Assembly: GCA_023079485.1 (NCBI GenBank)
Contig: CM041084.1
Location: forward strand, 107,036,967 to 107,100,966
DNA from: Archilochus colubris
Lineage: Eukaryota; Chordata; Aves; Apodiformes; Trochilidae
Reading direction: 5' to 3'
Length of the DNA: 64,000 nt
Position 1 is the stretch's first letter. Each line of letters starts with the position of its first letter. Both the position numbers and the translations under genes were made by a program. The notes under the pieces were generated by a model. The model worked only from the letters and a program-made list of their open reading frames with translations. It searched no databases and had not been told where the DNA came from. Positions 23,231 through 36,485 of this stretch are shown piece by piece.

Positions 23231-26200
23231 CTAAACTTTTTTGTCATGTCTTTCTTCTACTGGAGAACTGAGAACTTATCTTTAACTTTGTGCTGGGCAA
23301 ACCTGGAGACAGACAGATGCTGACCTGATTGATCACCCCCAGTACTTATGGAGTTAAACAAGACTGGAAATGGAAGCTACCTATGCTTCTTTCCAAGGGA
23401 TATAGAGAGCCCTTTGAAGTCCCAAGATGTTGGATCCATCACTCCATTTGGACAGAAATTTTATATTCTTTCTGTGTTCTTTTTTTTGAGCTGAAATTTG
23501 TGCAGGGACAACTGGAGAAACAGTACTGAAAGAGAATACTCATTACCTTCCCAAGCATGTCCCAGATGGTTAAAATGAAAAAAACTCTGTTCCTAGCTGG
23601 GAAAAGAAGCTGGTGTAATTGTATGTAGGGCAGTGCTGTGTGCCACAAGTCATATAGCACATCACTGCTTTTGGCACAGCTTGAAGATACCTGGACTCTG
23701 CAATGCCTATGCGGCATATATAGTATTTTGTATTTCAGACTGCACAATTTTGTTTCTTTATGGCAGTTTGTTGGCAATGTCCTTGCTAAGAAAAAACTAT
23801 AGGAGAAGTATCAATCCAACACATATCTTTTTTTCAAAGGGATTTTCGTTACTATGGGATACTTTGATGTCGTAATTTCTGTGGCAAGCTGTGCTGTGCT
23901 TTCCCAGCAGACAGAGCAGAAGGTCTGGAGCAAAAAGACTATCTTTCCTTTTGATTATCCCAAGTGCTATATTGAAATTACTTTAATGCAAAGTACACAT
24001 TCGAATTCTGCATTCAAGCTCAGCTTTTTGGAAAATACACAAATTCTTTAAACATCACCTTTATATACAGAGAACTACCATTAAACAAATTAACAGCTCT
24101 TCTATAATGTACGGTTCCATCTACTGAATTTTTTGAGAGGAACTTTAAAAAAAAAAAAGTGCTAGGTAAGAAAAACAAGCTAATGGGTAAAATCTGACAC
24201 ATTATCAATATAAAATCTAATCTCTTTTGCCTCTGGTAAAATCACTATTCCTAGCTTTCTTTTGAAAGAGCTGTTAGATCTTTCAGAGTCTCAAGGAAAG
24301 TTGAAACACTAGGTGATGACCTGGCTGGGTGACAGATGATTCACCTTTTTACTATTTTATGCTGTTCCCAGTGAGCGTGGAAGATTATATATCACATTTG
24401 ATGTTGTACAGTGAATTACAGATTACCAATAAGTTATTAAGAGACTTGTGAGTTGTTTGGAGAAGCTGGATTAGTTCCTGTCTCTGGTGTTGAGTGAGAA
24501 TTAAACTGCTCTCTGATGGCAATGTCCCTCTCATGTCTATTCTCTCGTATCAGTGAACATTATATCATTAACTATAAGCTCTTATATCCCATTGTCTATC
24601 CTCACTGTCTCACTTCATGAATGTTTTTTCATTGAGTGTAAACATCCTCAAGTTATGTTATTTCCTAACCCCAAGCGTTTTAGCCTTATAATTTCAGTCA
24701 AAGACCTTCTTTTCACACCCTCCTCCTCTAGTTCTGTCTAAGTCATGAATCTATGCTTTTTCTTTCACAGAACATGTGCTTCCTCTTTCCCTGCTATGAG
24801 GAGTTGCCATAGTCAAACATTTATTTGCTCTGTACAAAATAATTTTGAATTGTTTATTCTCTTTCAGCACGAAGGTTAGTTATTTTTTTCTCATTAAGGA
24901 TTCTGAAGAAACCTTCCTCTTTGCCTTGTGATGTTTGGAAAAGCAAAGTTTTCTCTGTCTCAAGGACACACACTCTATCAGTCTTGGCACAAATTCATAT
25001 TAGTTTGTGAGTCTGAAAATATTCCACCAGATCTAATTTTTTATTCTCTGTTCTGTTCCTTTTTTATTTTTCACTTTCTGCTCTCAAGAGACTCTTGCAT
25101 TCCCAGAGTAACATAAGCAGACATATTCCTCTATTTTGTGCTTCTTTAGCAGGCTATTTCACAAAATAAATTTCTGGAAATTAATGCTGTCCAAGAAGAG
25201 CCTCAGTTAATAGTTAAATTCTTGGGGGAATTTAAAAAGTTTTATTTTTCTTTTCCCATTCTTAAGTGTGCATCCAAAAATATATAGTTATAAACAGAAG
25301 TGTACAGAGAAATAAACTTTATATTCCAGCAGTTTTCTGAGAGATCTGATATCATTACAGTGATTGAATGACAATTCTGACTTCTTCTGCAAATGCAATT
25401 GTCCTGCTCATTTAATTTCCTTGATCTGTAGCATCTATAAAAGAAAAGCAAAAGAATCAAATGTTATTTATTTAGCCTGGAATTTTATGAAATAGCCCTT
25501 TTGATTACATAGTTCAACAGCTTAGAAGGCTGAAGCAAAAGCAGTTTTCTTGAGATGCTTTTAGTAATGAGGTGCCAACCTGCTTGACTGTATGAGTAGT
25601 ATAGCTAGACTGTACTATAGAGGTATGGTCTCTGCTCATTTATTGATGCAGGAAGCAGCAGGTTATGTTCAAGTTAAACAGCTATTTTACTGAAAATCCA
25701 TACCTTTTGATTCCCTAAATATTGACAACTGATTTTGTCAGAAATGTTACTAAGTATCTCCTCAAAGTCTGTATGATGAAATGTCAATGGAAGAAGTTCC
25801 TCCTCTGGCTATGCTGGGTATACTACTGCCTCCTTTTATCTTTGTCTCTCACGGGTGAGAAGGTTTATTTTTAAATATATTGATGAGCTGAGAAAAGTTA
25901 CACAAGGTGGGAAACCTTGAAGAGGCCATAATAGGACAGGAAAGCACAAACAACATGTTTCCCTCTCTAGGCAACAATCAGTAGAGGATTATGACAGAAA
26001 TGAGTACTTAAAAATACTGTTCCTCTAAGTTATTCATGCAGATAAAAGAAAAGACATATAGAAACTTTTTAGGTAACATGCAAGTTCTTATCTTTCTCTT
26101 AAAGGTTTTTTGTCAGAAGATAACATATTAAAGTAAAAAGCACTGGAATAAATTCAGGAACTTTGTTTCTCATAGTAGATAAATGGAAAAATCATCTTCA

Positions 26201-28531
26201 GAAAGAAAAGAAAAATAAAGTGCGTAATAGAGAAAAACATTAACAGAAAACATTTGATGGTTTGATTTCCAGTAATTTGACATTAAAATAATAATACCAG
26301 TTACACTTCTACATATTGTGAAAGTGTTGACATCTCAGTAGAGTCATGAGCTTTTCCAGCATCATATATAACTCAGGGATCTTCCTCAAAAGCAAACATG
26401 ATTAACAATGACATTATTTGTGCAGGAATTTACTTTTTAGTTTATCATATTATACATGTTCAGGTTATGTGTTACTATAATGGAAGTAGGCTTATTAATT
26501 TCTTGTCTTTCATCTATAATAGCTGTGGCACTTAAGCAGCACTTACTCCATGGTGTAACATGCAGCTGGTTGTGTACTTCATCATCAGTCACAGCATTTG
26601 TCAGTATTAGCTAACAGATAGCAGACATGATAAATGGACAAAGAGCAACATTAAGTTACTGGAATTCATCCAGAATAAACTGTTTTACGCCACAAACCTC
26701 ACATTTGAATCCAAATTAAAATCCAATTTAAAGGGATCTTAAATTAAAAAAGCTTACTTAATTCCTTCAATTTGCAGAACTATTCCATTCCATTAAGCAA
26801 CTAATTTCTACCTGTCAGATACAGAAGAAAGCAGTCCCTCTCTGGAGGAAACTTTCTACTTGTAATTAGGTATAAAGAACCTGGGATGATGCCTGTACTT
26901 TGATAGTTGCCTGTGCTTAACCCTCAGAGCTCATCAACCCATGGGTAAATGCAATTGAAGTGTCAACTTCAATAGTTTCACGCTACAGAAGCTAAAATGA
27001 GGTTACATATTTCATAATTAAATATCAAAATTACTTTAATTTTTGTTAGAGAATCATGAAAGGTTACCTTTGTGAAATCCATGTATATAACTCCCTTTTG
27101 TTGATCTATTATTCTAATAAGCTTTTAGAGACACAATGAAGAGGTCTTGATTACTATTAGAAGATAAGCACCAAGAGAATCCAAGTAATGAACAACATCA
27201 AGGCATTAATAAACAACACGAAGCTAACAACAGTGCTGACAAAATAAAATTGCTCCTTCTGCAATTCTGTTTGGATTGCAGCTCCCATTACCTGTTAGCT
27301 TTCTCCATAAGAGCATGTGCCATATCGGTAGGGGAAAAAAACCCTACAATTTACTGGAAAAAAATTAATAGCTTACTTGTCACATAAAACTGCTTCCTTG
27401 TGTTTCCTTAAACACAGTGCAATTTTTTTTTAGAGAAAAAGAAAAATATATATTCATCCAGATTCATGTTTTTAAATAAAGATAACCCGGGTTTGGATCA
27501 GATGAAGCTTGAATTAACCACCCTACAGATAAAAGCAGGCATGCTTTTATATTCTTTTACAACTTCATATATTACATTTTAAAGGCAGAACTGAGTGTGG
27601 GGAATTCACACTGATTTATCACATTATTTCAATTTAAATAAAGACAAATTGTGAAGTCTGTAATTCAAAAAGGTCACAAGCATTATGAACTGACTTGCAG
27701 TGTATTGGTGAATCTTGGGAAAAAATTATTTGGAGTGGAGGAAAGATTGGCTTTATTTTCATGTCTCATCCCTGGAGTATCTTCATTTTTAAACAACGTG
27801 AGCATTAAGCTGGCTGTAAGTCCCTGTAGGAGTGAACACAAGCTTTGCAAAGGTTAAGAAGGAAAATCTCTGTAAATCTCAGTTGTTTAAGAAAACAGAA
27901 GCAACTTCTGATTCCATGTAAGAAGAGGAAAAGTCATTTTTTTTACATTCCTGAAGAGTTCCTTTTATTAAAGTGCATAATTAACTTGAAAAAAAAAAGC
28001 TGATATCTTGAGCGCACCACCAAGAATTCCACAGCATACTTTGAAGAATGGCATATTTTGAAAACAGTAACCTTTTATTTTACATTTTCTGCAGTGCTTA
28101 TCATAATATTGTTAGCATTTTAAAACTTGTTGCAACAGTAGGGGGTTATGATCCCACAGCATCAAATTAGCATAAGCACAATTCTCTTGCATACAGCCTG
28201 GGACAGGAGGGACTTGTTAGGAAATTATGTCAGTGAGAAGTAATTGTTTTGTCCTAGAGGGGAACGAATTCGGAAAAGTTTACCCCAGATTATCAGGAAA
28301 TGTGGGATGCTATTGTGCTTTTACTTGAATTCTTGAGCCTCAGATGTTGATAGAATTTTTAAAGGCTACACTGGCTGTGATGTTAAAGTAATCATTGTTG
28401 TTCTATAAAACAAATTGGATTGATATTGTAAATACTGAAAAAATGCAATTAAAGCACAATATATATTGTATACCTTGCAGCTGAATTTTACATATAGTAA
28501 TATTTATTCTAAGCAACCCCTAAATTTGAAA

Positions 28532-28547
28532 TTTTTTTTTTTTTTTT
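28532..28547. repeat. poly-T run (T16)
   Basis: Sixteen consecutive T. There is no adjacent antisense retroposon body to explain it as an inverted A-tail. Confidence 0.85.
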
Positions 28548-28806
28548 GTATGAATATGAGTATATCGGCATCATGTAACTGAGTTAAAAATATCTTTGTC
28601 GACATGTTCTTTCACCAAGAGACTTCCAGTTGGCGGTGAAAAACACACTTTAAAAAGCCTCAGATTGCTAGACTGGAAAATATGTTTCTTCAGAAGGAAT
28701 GGAGTTTTTATTTTCTAAGCATGGAATCTGTTTTTTGAGGGAGCTATGAGAGCATTCCCAGTGCTTGCTTGTTGTCTGGAAAACAAATATCACAGGAAGA
28801 GCATAT

Positions 28807-28836
28807 CCTCTTGAAAGATGGAATACTTTCAAGAGG
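28807..28836. other. perfect inverted repeat, 11-bp arms
   Basis: CCTCTTGAAAG (28807-28817), loop ATGGAATA, then CTTTCAAGAGG (28826-28836). The arms are exact complements. At 30 bases in total it is far shorter than a microRNA precursor, so it is best viewed as a palindrome or possible DNA-binding or cruciform element. Confidence 0.55.
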
Positions 28837-31800
28837 TGGTTGAAAATATTTCACAGATAATAAAAAATACACACTTATGGAAATCATTATGTGTTAAGAT
28901 GAGATTTCAATTTCCACAAATTTTTTTAGCTAAACTCCTCTAAAACTAAACCCAAAGAGAAATATTAGTTTGAGTTTGTTTAATTAACTTTTGAATTATA
29001 TCAGCACCAATTTTAAGACTCTACTTGATTACCTATACAATCTTGAATATTTCTACACTACAAAGTGTATATATTATTTAAACAATATTTGGTTGCTAAC
29101 GAAAATAGTGAATTTTCACCTTATGTGGGGAAAAATGTCAGTTCTTTCTTTTGTCTTGAAAGAAACACCCATCTAAATATATTAGAAGATGGAGAAAGGA
29201 CTGAGAAGGATAGCTAAGACCGATCTTTCAGATCTCTTAGAGATGACAGATATTAGCAATTCAGAAATACTTCTATAAAGAGTGCCAGATATCACTGTGT
29301 GAAGTGACATGATACAAAAGCACGAAACAATGAAAAGCACAAAAATATTAAAACTGATTCATATTTACTTTTTCTCATTTAAAATGTTTCAGTTTAATGA
29401 AGGACAAGAAATTGATACTGAACTGCCACTAATTTAAAACAGGCATCCAAATACCTTTTAATTTCATATACATAGAGCTTCTGGAACCAGTGAACACTGT
29501 ATCACCTGAATCAAAGAATTTCATGTAATTCATGCAATGAATGCATCATTTATAAGGAAATATTACTTTTAGTTATCCTACAAAATTATCTCAGGCTCAA
29601 GAAAAATGAAAAACCATGTTTATTTTGATTTCACTTACAACATTTCTCTTAAGTAACAATATTAGAAAATAGATATTGGACTATGCTAACACAAACTTTA
29701 TTTTTCAATTCATCAGCTGACCAGCTATGGTCAGTGTTGGAAAGCCTTTTCAGTAGTAAATGATCAGTGATCAGTGATCTGTATTCTCATCCTCTCCACT
29801 GTGGTATTCATACTCTGTGCCTGCACCAAATAAAAACAAAACACTGAGCCACTCCCACCATATGTCCTTTGTTCATACCTGCCCTAATGTAAAAAATCAT
29901 ATGGACTCTGGTTAGGACTATGGCAAGGAACAGAACTGTCCTTGTTAACTGATAAGGTTAGACTTCCTTGACCTCTCTCCTAACTTCTTTGTTGTGTTTG
30001 GGAGTTTCTAGATGCTACCTGGAGGAGACAGACATTTCAGTGGTCAGTTGTAGAAGATTATGAGAAAAGCCAATGATAAACTAGATTAGGAACCTTTAGG
30101 ATTATTCACCTATGAAAATGGGGAAAAGGTTTCAGGTCTGTGTTTCCCTCCCTGGTCCTCCTTCTCCTGTGGTTTGTAAGCCCCACCCAGAGATGTTCCT
30201 TTGAATCTAGCTTGATTGTAGCTATAACTCTGTGTATTTTGCATGTAATCATGCAAGTCTTGAATTAAGTTTATTTTTTACCTGATATCTCCAATTTAAA
30301 AAACCCAAAAAGCAATACACCCTAATTATGGTGATCACGATTTATAATGCCCATTCATATCCCAGATTAAAGCTGTCTGTATAAAATTTTTTTGCCCCAT
30401 AGCTTTATTGTTCACACAGAGAGTAAATTTGCTATAAGTATTTTATTTTCCTTCCATGTTCTTCTGATTTCTTGTATATAGCGGGGAGAGGCTTCTTTGC
30501 AGTTTTTTAAATGCAAGAAATGACTTGCCTTTTTGTGTTGTTTGCTTCTCAGAAATTGGTGTATAATAATAACTCAGTTAATCTTTCAGGTCATCAAAAC
30601 TCCAAGTGAACAATGCATTGAACCGGTAACTAAAATTTTCCTTTTTAGCAGTTTTGGGAAATGTTATTAATTTAACAATCAAGAAGGAAATAATCAAATG
30701 TTGTGATCAAAATTATCAGCTGTTGCAATTTAAAGCAAAGATGAGAAATCTCTTTGTGAAATCTCTCTGTGAAGATAATCTATGATTAAGTTGCAGAATA
30801 TAAAATAAAAAGCTATTGGCTTTAATAAATATTGTGTTAGTGATCTCCTGAATCATCCCGGGAAAGCCACATGTGTACATTAGACTACTATGAGAAAGAT
30901 TTTGCATAACATTTACTGGCTTTATCTTATTTCTTTAATTCTTTCAACATTTCTTAAGATTTCTTAAATGCAAGAGGCAGAAGAACAAAACTTATGCATG
31001 TTTAAAATTGATTTACAACAATGAGAGAGAGGAAAGATTTTTTAAAGACTAGTTGAATATTTGTGGCTAGTTAGAAGGTATAAAAAGATATTTTAAAGTA
31101 GAAAATGCCAAATAGATGTAAATGTTACCTAGCTACACAGAACTGACATCAAAAATCTAACACAAGATTGTGTCTAGAAGAATTTCAATTAATATTACAG
31201 AATCCCTAAACATATATTTCTTGTGATATTTCAGGCAGAAGCTCAATGAAATTTTTTCGAATTACTGATGTTCTAGAATCATCCTCAGCTATAGTCAAAT
31301 GCACACAAATGAAACTAGATGCCTGCTTCAATTTCATTGGCTACAGCAATATTTAGTGCAGTTCAGAGAATTCTGATAATGATGCACATTTTAAATATGC
31401 AACATTTTTTTCAGAATACCTGGATGCACAATCTGATTTATGTTTATGGTAAATGTTTGGTGTAGATCAACAAGATTACTTGATTACTAAGCCTTAATTA
31501 AATAACATGATGAATGAATGCTAAAAGGTCATAAAATTAGGTCTAAATACTATATTTGAAATCTTAGCTTCAGAAACGTTTGGCCACTATTGTGTCTTTT
31601 AGGCTCCTGTGAAAATCACCATGGACTGAAAACAGCATATTTATACTCAGAAATGCAGTTATCTTTAATAAATTCTAACTTTGATTTATTTAATCCAAAT
31701 AATTTTTGTTCTGTCTAATAAAAATCTTCTCTGTATAATAGTGACCTCATATGGTGTTTTATTTTTTTATAATTTAATTGACCTAGGATTTGGAGGACTT

Positions 31801-33587
31801 GGCAAATCTGCCAAATAAACTTGTGATACATGTAAACCCACCTGGTTTTAAATGATTTAGAGACTGAACTACTTTACCATTCAGATTGCTTCTAGCATAG
31901 AAACTAGTTTAGCATAGGTTACAGGTAAGTTGATTAAGTATAAATTTATTCATAGTAGTCTTCTCAATGCTTGAATGGTTAGAGAATTTATACTAAAATT
32001 CAGAAAGTTCTGAAGGTGGGATTTGAGTGAATATTTAAGGTCCTTGTCTGGTCTCAATAAAAGGAAGAAGGACAAGAAAACTGCTGCTGGAAAAGCCTTA
32101 TGGGGTTTAACAAACAGAAGACTAAAAAAATGTCCTATGAAGTGGGATGTAAGATAATTTACATACACATCCTCAAGAATAAGCAGTGTGAATAACAGGT
32201 TAACAAATTTTTGCCTGATATGGCTTAATTAAAATTAACAAAAATCCAAGATAAAAGATGTTGCAATATCAAATTTACAATTGAACTTTATAGAAAAAAA
32301 AAAACAAAAAAACAAAAACCCAAAAGAAAAACACTTTTAAAAAATGTCTGCTAAAAATTAAAACCTTATTCCATTTTCCAGGGTTGCAAAGAGTCTGAGA
32401 AAACAGAAAATAAATAGCTGCAGATAGTATTTTTAACAGAGACTTTAAACAGTATTTCTGAAGTGGCCACACTGATTAGAGGATGCCTATGAGAAATCAT
32501 TATTTTATAATGTTTAACATATTTTACATACATAAACCTACTTTGGTTTATAGTCGGTTTTGAAAGCACCAGCAAAGCACCAGAAGCTTTGTCAGGAGCA
32601 TAACAGTGTTTCCAACACTTTCATAATGACAGTGAATACTGAACAGAAAAGCTGGCTATAAGAAATAATCTGGAAAAAAACCCAAACATTTGTTTCTGTA
32701 TGTAATATTGAGAAAGACTGGTTTCACTACAGTAGAGTGCCATGTTCAGGATCAAAGTGTCAAGTACAGTTTTGCATCTTAATGTTTATGTATACATTTC
32801 ACTAAGCTAACAAATAAACATTCAAAATGAGTTGCTTTATTTATGTTCTATCAAATATATGATGATCTTGGAATCACACCTTAAAAAAAAGTGCCATGCT
32901 GTCATAGGCAATTGCCATTTCTATCAACTATGCTGATGCCATGACACTTACTATTTTTTGAAATTACGTTAAATTAAAAAATAAAATGCATAAAGTTAAA
33001 TGCCACACCTTTGAAAATGCTTCATAGATCAATATGATGATCAATCTATGCAATATCACTAGCATAATCATCATTATTATGAGTCTTACAATGCATCATA
33101 CAGTCATGTAATGGTTTGGACTGGAAGAGACCTTCAAAGATCATCTAGGTCCAACCTGCTTCCCATAGGCAGGGACATCTTGCACTGTACCATGTTGCTC
33201 AAAGCTCTGTCCAACCTGGCCTTTAATACTTCCAGGGAAAGGGCATCCACAACTCGACTGGGCAACCTGGTCCAGTGTCTCACCAGCTTCTTCATGCATA
33301 ATTTCCTACTGTCTAATCTAAATCTCCCTTCTTTCAGTTTAAGATCACAGTTCCTTGACCTGTCACTACAGGTCCTGGTAGAAAACATCTCTTAAGCTTC
33401 CTTTAAGTATTGAAAGGCCACAGAAAAGTCTCTCTGGAGCCTTCCCTTCTTCAGGATGAACAGCCTTACTGCTATTTCATCCACCAGTATCCACCAGTTC
33501 TTTTCTCTAGGACTGCTCTCAATTCATTCATTCCTTAGTCTGTACTGATACTGGCGATTGCCCTGACCTAAGTGAAGGACCTTGGGT

Positions 33588-34112
33588 TCACTCCTCAGGC
33601 CTTTCAAGGTCTCTCTGGATGGCATCCTTTCTCTGAAGCATATCAACTGTACTACTCAGTTTGGTGTCTGCAAACTTGCTAAAGGGTGCACTCAGTCCTG
33701 CTATATCATTGATGAAGATATGAAATAGTGTCAGTCCCAGTACAGACCCTTGAGTGACAGAATCTGTTATTAATTTCCACTTGGACACTGAGCCATTTAC
33801 TGAAACCCTTTGGACACAGTTATCCAGCCAGTTCTTTATCCATTTAAAGTGGATAAAGTGGATTTCTCTTTTTAAAAATGTGCATCGTATGCCCTTTCTC
33901 CAGTCACTGGAGGCTTTGTCTGACTGCTATGACTTTTTGAATATGATGGAGAGTGGCTTAGCAATTACATCTGCCATTCCCCTCAGGATCCTGTGATGTA
34001 TCTCATCAGGTCCCACGAACTTGTGAATATTCCTCAGGTGATCTCGAACATGATCTCTTAAAATGGGAGGGACTGTGTTCCCCCGATCCCTGACTTGAGG
34101 TTCAAGGATTTT
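33588..34112 (-). pseudogene. CR1 ORF2 reverse transcriptase relic
   Basis: Antisense translation of 33588-33788 gives 'VTQGSVLGLTLFHIFIND' (family: PQGSVLGPLLFNIFINDL) followed by 'FSKFADTKLSS'. The family box is FADDTKL; here one Asp codon is absent (33667-33675 encodes FAD and is followed directly by TK), an in-frame 3-base loss in the catalytic pair. Antisense 33927-34112 gives '[20 protein letters not shown]', the N-terminal RT segment. The RT core between the two pieces is deleted around 33845-33900. Non-functional. Confidence 0.8.
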
Positions 34113-34129
34113 AAAGTGGTGGGATGAAT

Positions 34130-34390
34130 GCTGGGGTGCAAAAATTCTTAAGCATGTCAGCACTGCAGCCCAGGCTACCACCAATCCCTTTTAACATGTC
34201 TCCAAGGGATATATAGACTCTTTTGATGGTTCTAAGTTGCCTCATCACAGTATCATTAGACCCTACATGGCACAGTAGGAGCAGATGATAATCTGTAGAT
34301 GATAATTATGTAGAAGGCAAACATCTCTAGATAAACTGTCTGGACAACAAACAGATGCATTGTTAGCTCTCAGCAAGGAATCTCCACTTA
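34130..34390 (-). pseudogene. CR1 ORF1 esterase-like (SGNH) domain relic
   Basis: Antisense translation gives 'SGDSLLRANNASVCCPD' (GDS codons at 34377-34385) and, about 40 codons later and in a shifted frame, 'LLLLCHVGSNDTVMRQL' (GSND codons at 34252-34263). These correspond to blocks I (GDS with the nucleophilic Ser) and III (GxND) of SGNH hydrolases, the domain known from ORF1 of CR1-like LINEs. It is followed by '[18 protein letters not shown]'. The frame change between the blocks, and direct joining to ORF2 RT sequence with no endonuclease domain between, show that it is a relic. Confidence 0.7.
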
Positions 34391-34420
34391 GTAATGCCAT
34401 ATGTGTTTTTCTATTGGCAC

Positions 34421-35950
34421 TGGTTCTTGGGTGGGGGGATTTACTTGTGTGAGTCAGCTCAAGTTTGAATTCAGGCTTACCTTCCCCTTGAGAGCATCAA
34501 GACTGAGCTATCACAGCCTGGGACAGTGCACAGATCATGCATTAATCTCCTGCACAAGTTCCAGGGTACTCTGCTTCCTTTAGAGTATGAGATAGCTCTT
34601 ATTAATGAACAATAGAATAAATTAATTAATGGTAAGAAAAGATCCTTTATAAGTAAACTTTTAATAACTGTTTGGGGTTTTTTAAGCTGTCATGAAAAAA
34701 ATTCACTTACTGTTGCACAAATTCAAATCAGGTTGATACAAACTTGCAGTAAAGACTCCAGCTGCATACAGAAGATCTGGAATCCAAGTTATAGTAATTT
34801 TTACTGTTACAGCAAGATGGTCCTGGGAATCCTGGGCACACTTCTTCTTCCAGTCACTATCCCACCATTTAACTTTTTCATGTGCTTTCCAGAAGCTAAT
34901 TAGCCTTGATGGGTTTAGATCTTAGCATGTCTACATGATGAAAAGAAAAAAAAATTACAGTGAAGAAAAAAATTGTTAAAGTGCCTATGAAGTACGTTCT
35001 CTATTTTTTGGCAAGATTTAACTGCAAAATCCTGGGTGATTACATACAATTTTTACCAAACTAGGCACTCAAGACAATTTTTTGTGCATAAGTTGAATTT
35101 TAATAGCTCTCACAGGGAGGCGTTGTGGAAATTGTCACACCATGTTTGATCACTATCTCCATCCAGCTTTGACATTATGAAAGGAAGAAGTAGTACCTGA
35201 TGTTTTAGAGAAAGATGAATCTTTCCCATTCCATTATACATTATAATCATAATTATGATCAGACCTGTTTGCATAGGAGCCATTCTCCATAGCATCATGG
35301 AGAATTTACACTTTGAATTGTAAGGTTAGATTCATGGGCTATTTTTTGCTAAGGTACAAGCATTGCTAGTCATAAAACTATTAATACTGTTAAAAAACCA
35401 AGTCCTTTATTTTTCCTTCAGTGTCCACTTCTGGCTGTGAACCTTACAAGTTAACAGTAGACTGCATAGGGAAATATATAAATATCTAGGTCAGTAAACA
35501 GAAATACTTTTTTCTTCATGAAAAAAGAATGAAAATGTGGTGGTTTGTTTCCCTCCTCATTTCAAGTTCTCTGGATTTAAATGGCAGGAAAGCAGTCTTT
35601 CTTCTTCATTTTCCTTAATACAAGAGATTGATACTATCCCATAAAATTTGTGCTTCAAGGCTCAACAGCCCTAACAGGACTGACAGTGTTAGGGAGCTCA
35701 GAGAATATTTTTTTCCCCCAGTAATACAAATCCAGAATAATTAAACTTTAAATTGTGGTGGAAGATCGATACAATAGATAGATAGATACTTGTGACTTGT
35801 GACTTCAGATGTAGCTAGGAATGGAGACATCTCTAATGTTATTGTTGTCTATCTCCATTTTCACCTATGTATTCATAAATAGTTTAAGTCAGTAAAATAA
35901 AAAAGGACTTTTTCATCAGTGTGAGAGGCTGATCTTACTGATTGGAATTT
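34421..35950. other. non-coding DNA, left part possibly CR1-derived
   Basis: From 34421 to about 34580 the GC content stays higher and may be upstream ORF1 of the adjacent CR1. The rest is AT-rich with no recognised family. Confidence 0.4.
35774..35788. repeat. short (ATAG)n microsatellite
   Basis: Just under four ATAG/GATA units. Confidence 0.7.
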
Positions 35951-36357
35951 GCCTCAAAAGGACAATTTTAAAGTGAATAGCCCTGGCTAGAGTGGAGGAC
36001 CTGACCTGGCTAGAGGAGAGTAGGGGGTGACACCCAGAAAGAGATGAGAACTAAGAACTAATGGCTGGGTGGAGACTGCTCCCCTTTTCTGAGGGCCTTC
36101 AATGCTGGAACATCCCTCCAGGCACAGTTACCCTGGCCAGGGTGGAAGAAGCCACCTTGATTTTACTGATGCTGATGTACCTGGCTAAGGTGGCTGGAAC
36201 CGAGCAGGGAGTGATGGCTGGGAAGAGATAAGACCTGGGTGCTGGAAGCCCCCCCTGCCATCCAGGAGAGCCTGTCTGCAATGGCTCTGATACCAATGCC
36301 CCTGGCTTCTGTGGCAGGTGACTGACAGCTGACCCATTGGAACAAAAGGAACTCAGG

Positions 36358-36366
36358 GGTATATAT
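36358..36366 (+). promoter_or_regulatory. TATA box of the LTR-like element
   Basis: 'tatatatgg' lies about 250 bases before the AATAAA signal and after the U3-like repeats, the position expected for the retroviral core promoter. Confidence 0.5.
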
Positions 36367-36485
36367 GGCTGTCCATGCTGTGGCTGCTTCATTGTCTCTT
36401 GACCCACCGCCATCTCGCATCAGACCCTGTCCAGGATCAGCAACATCTTGAAGAAATTGCTGGACAGCTGGACCCCTGGTTGTGA

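Larger units (their letters stand above)
23231..33102. other. about 10 kb without identifiable repeats or genes
   Basis: This is the longest stretch in the window where I recognise no CR1 or firmly assigned LTR. It is AT-rich, with many TAAT/ATTA cores and a few GC-richer patches (about 23600-23700, 27260-27310, 29920-30220). The 29.9-30.3 kb patch is weakly LTR-like (see findings). No frame exceeds 112 codons and none has a recognisable domain. Confidence 0.45.
33103..34420 (-). mobile_element. CR1 LINE, antisense, internally deleted, with ORF1 and ORF2 remnants
   Basis: The left end carries the antisense 3' UTR ('tcatgtaatggtttggactg', 'ttgctcaaagctctgtccaa', 'aatctaaatctcccttcttt'). From about 33540 rightward come antisense ORF2 pieces: the segment after the RT catalytic box, the box itself, the 'PQGSVLG'-like box and the N-terminal RT segment '[16 protein letters not shown]'. 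From about 34130 the frame matches the esterase-like (SGNH) domain of CR1 ORF1. The RT core and the whole endonuclease region between these parts are missing. Sequence right of 34420 may extend ORF1 but I cannot confirm it. All frames are broken, so it is a dead copy. Confidence 0.85.

Noticed and set aside
28807..28836. Inverted repeat considered as a microRNA precursor
   Set aside because: The whole structure is 30 bases, and the flanks do not extend the pairing.
36099..36420. Minus-strand frames of 85 and 104 codons
   Set aside because: They fall inside the LTR-like element antisense to its TATA box and polyadenylation signal.
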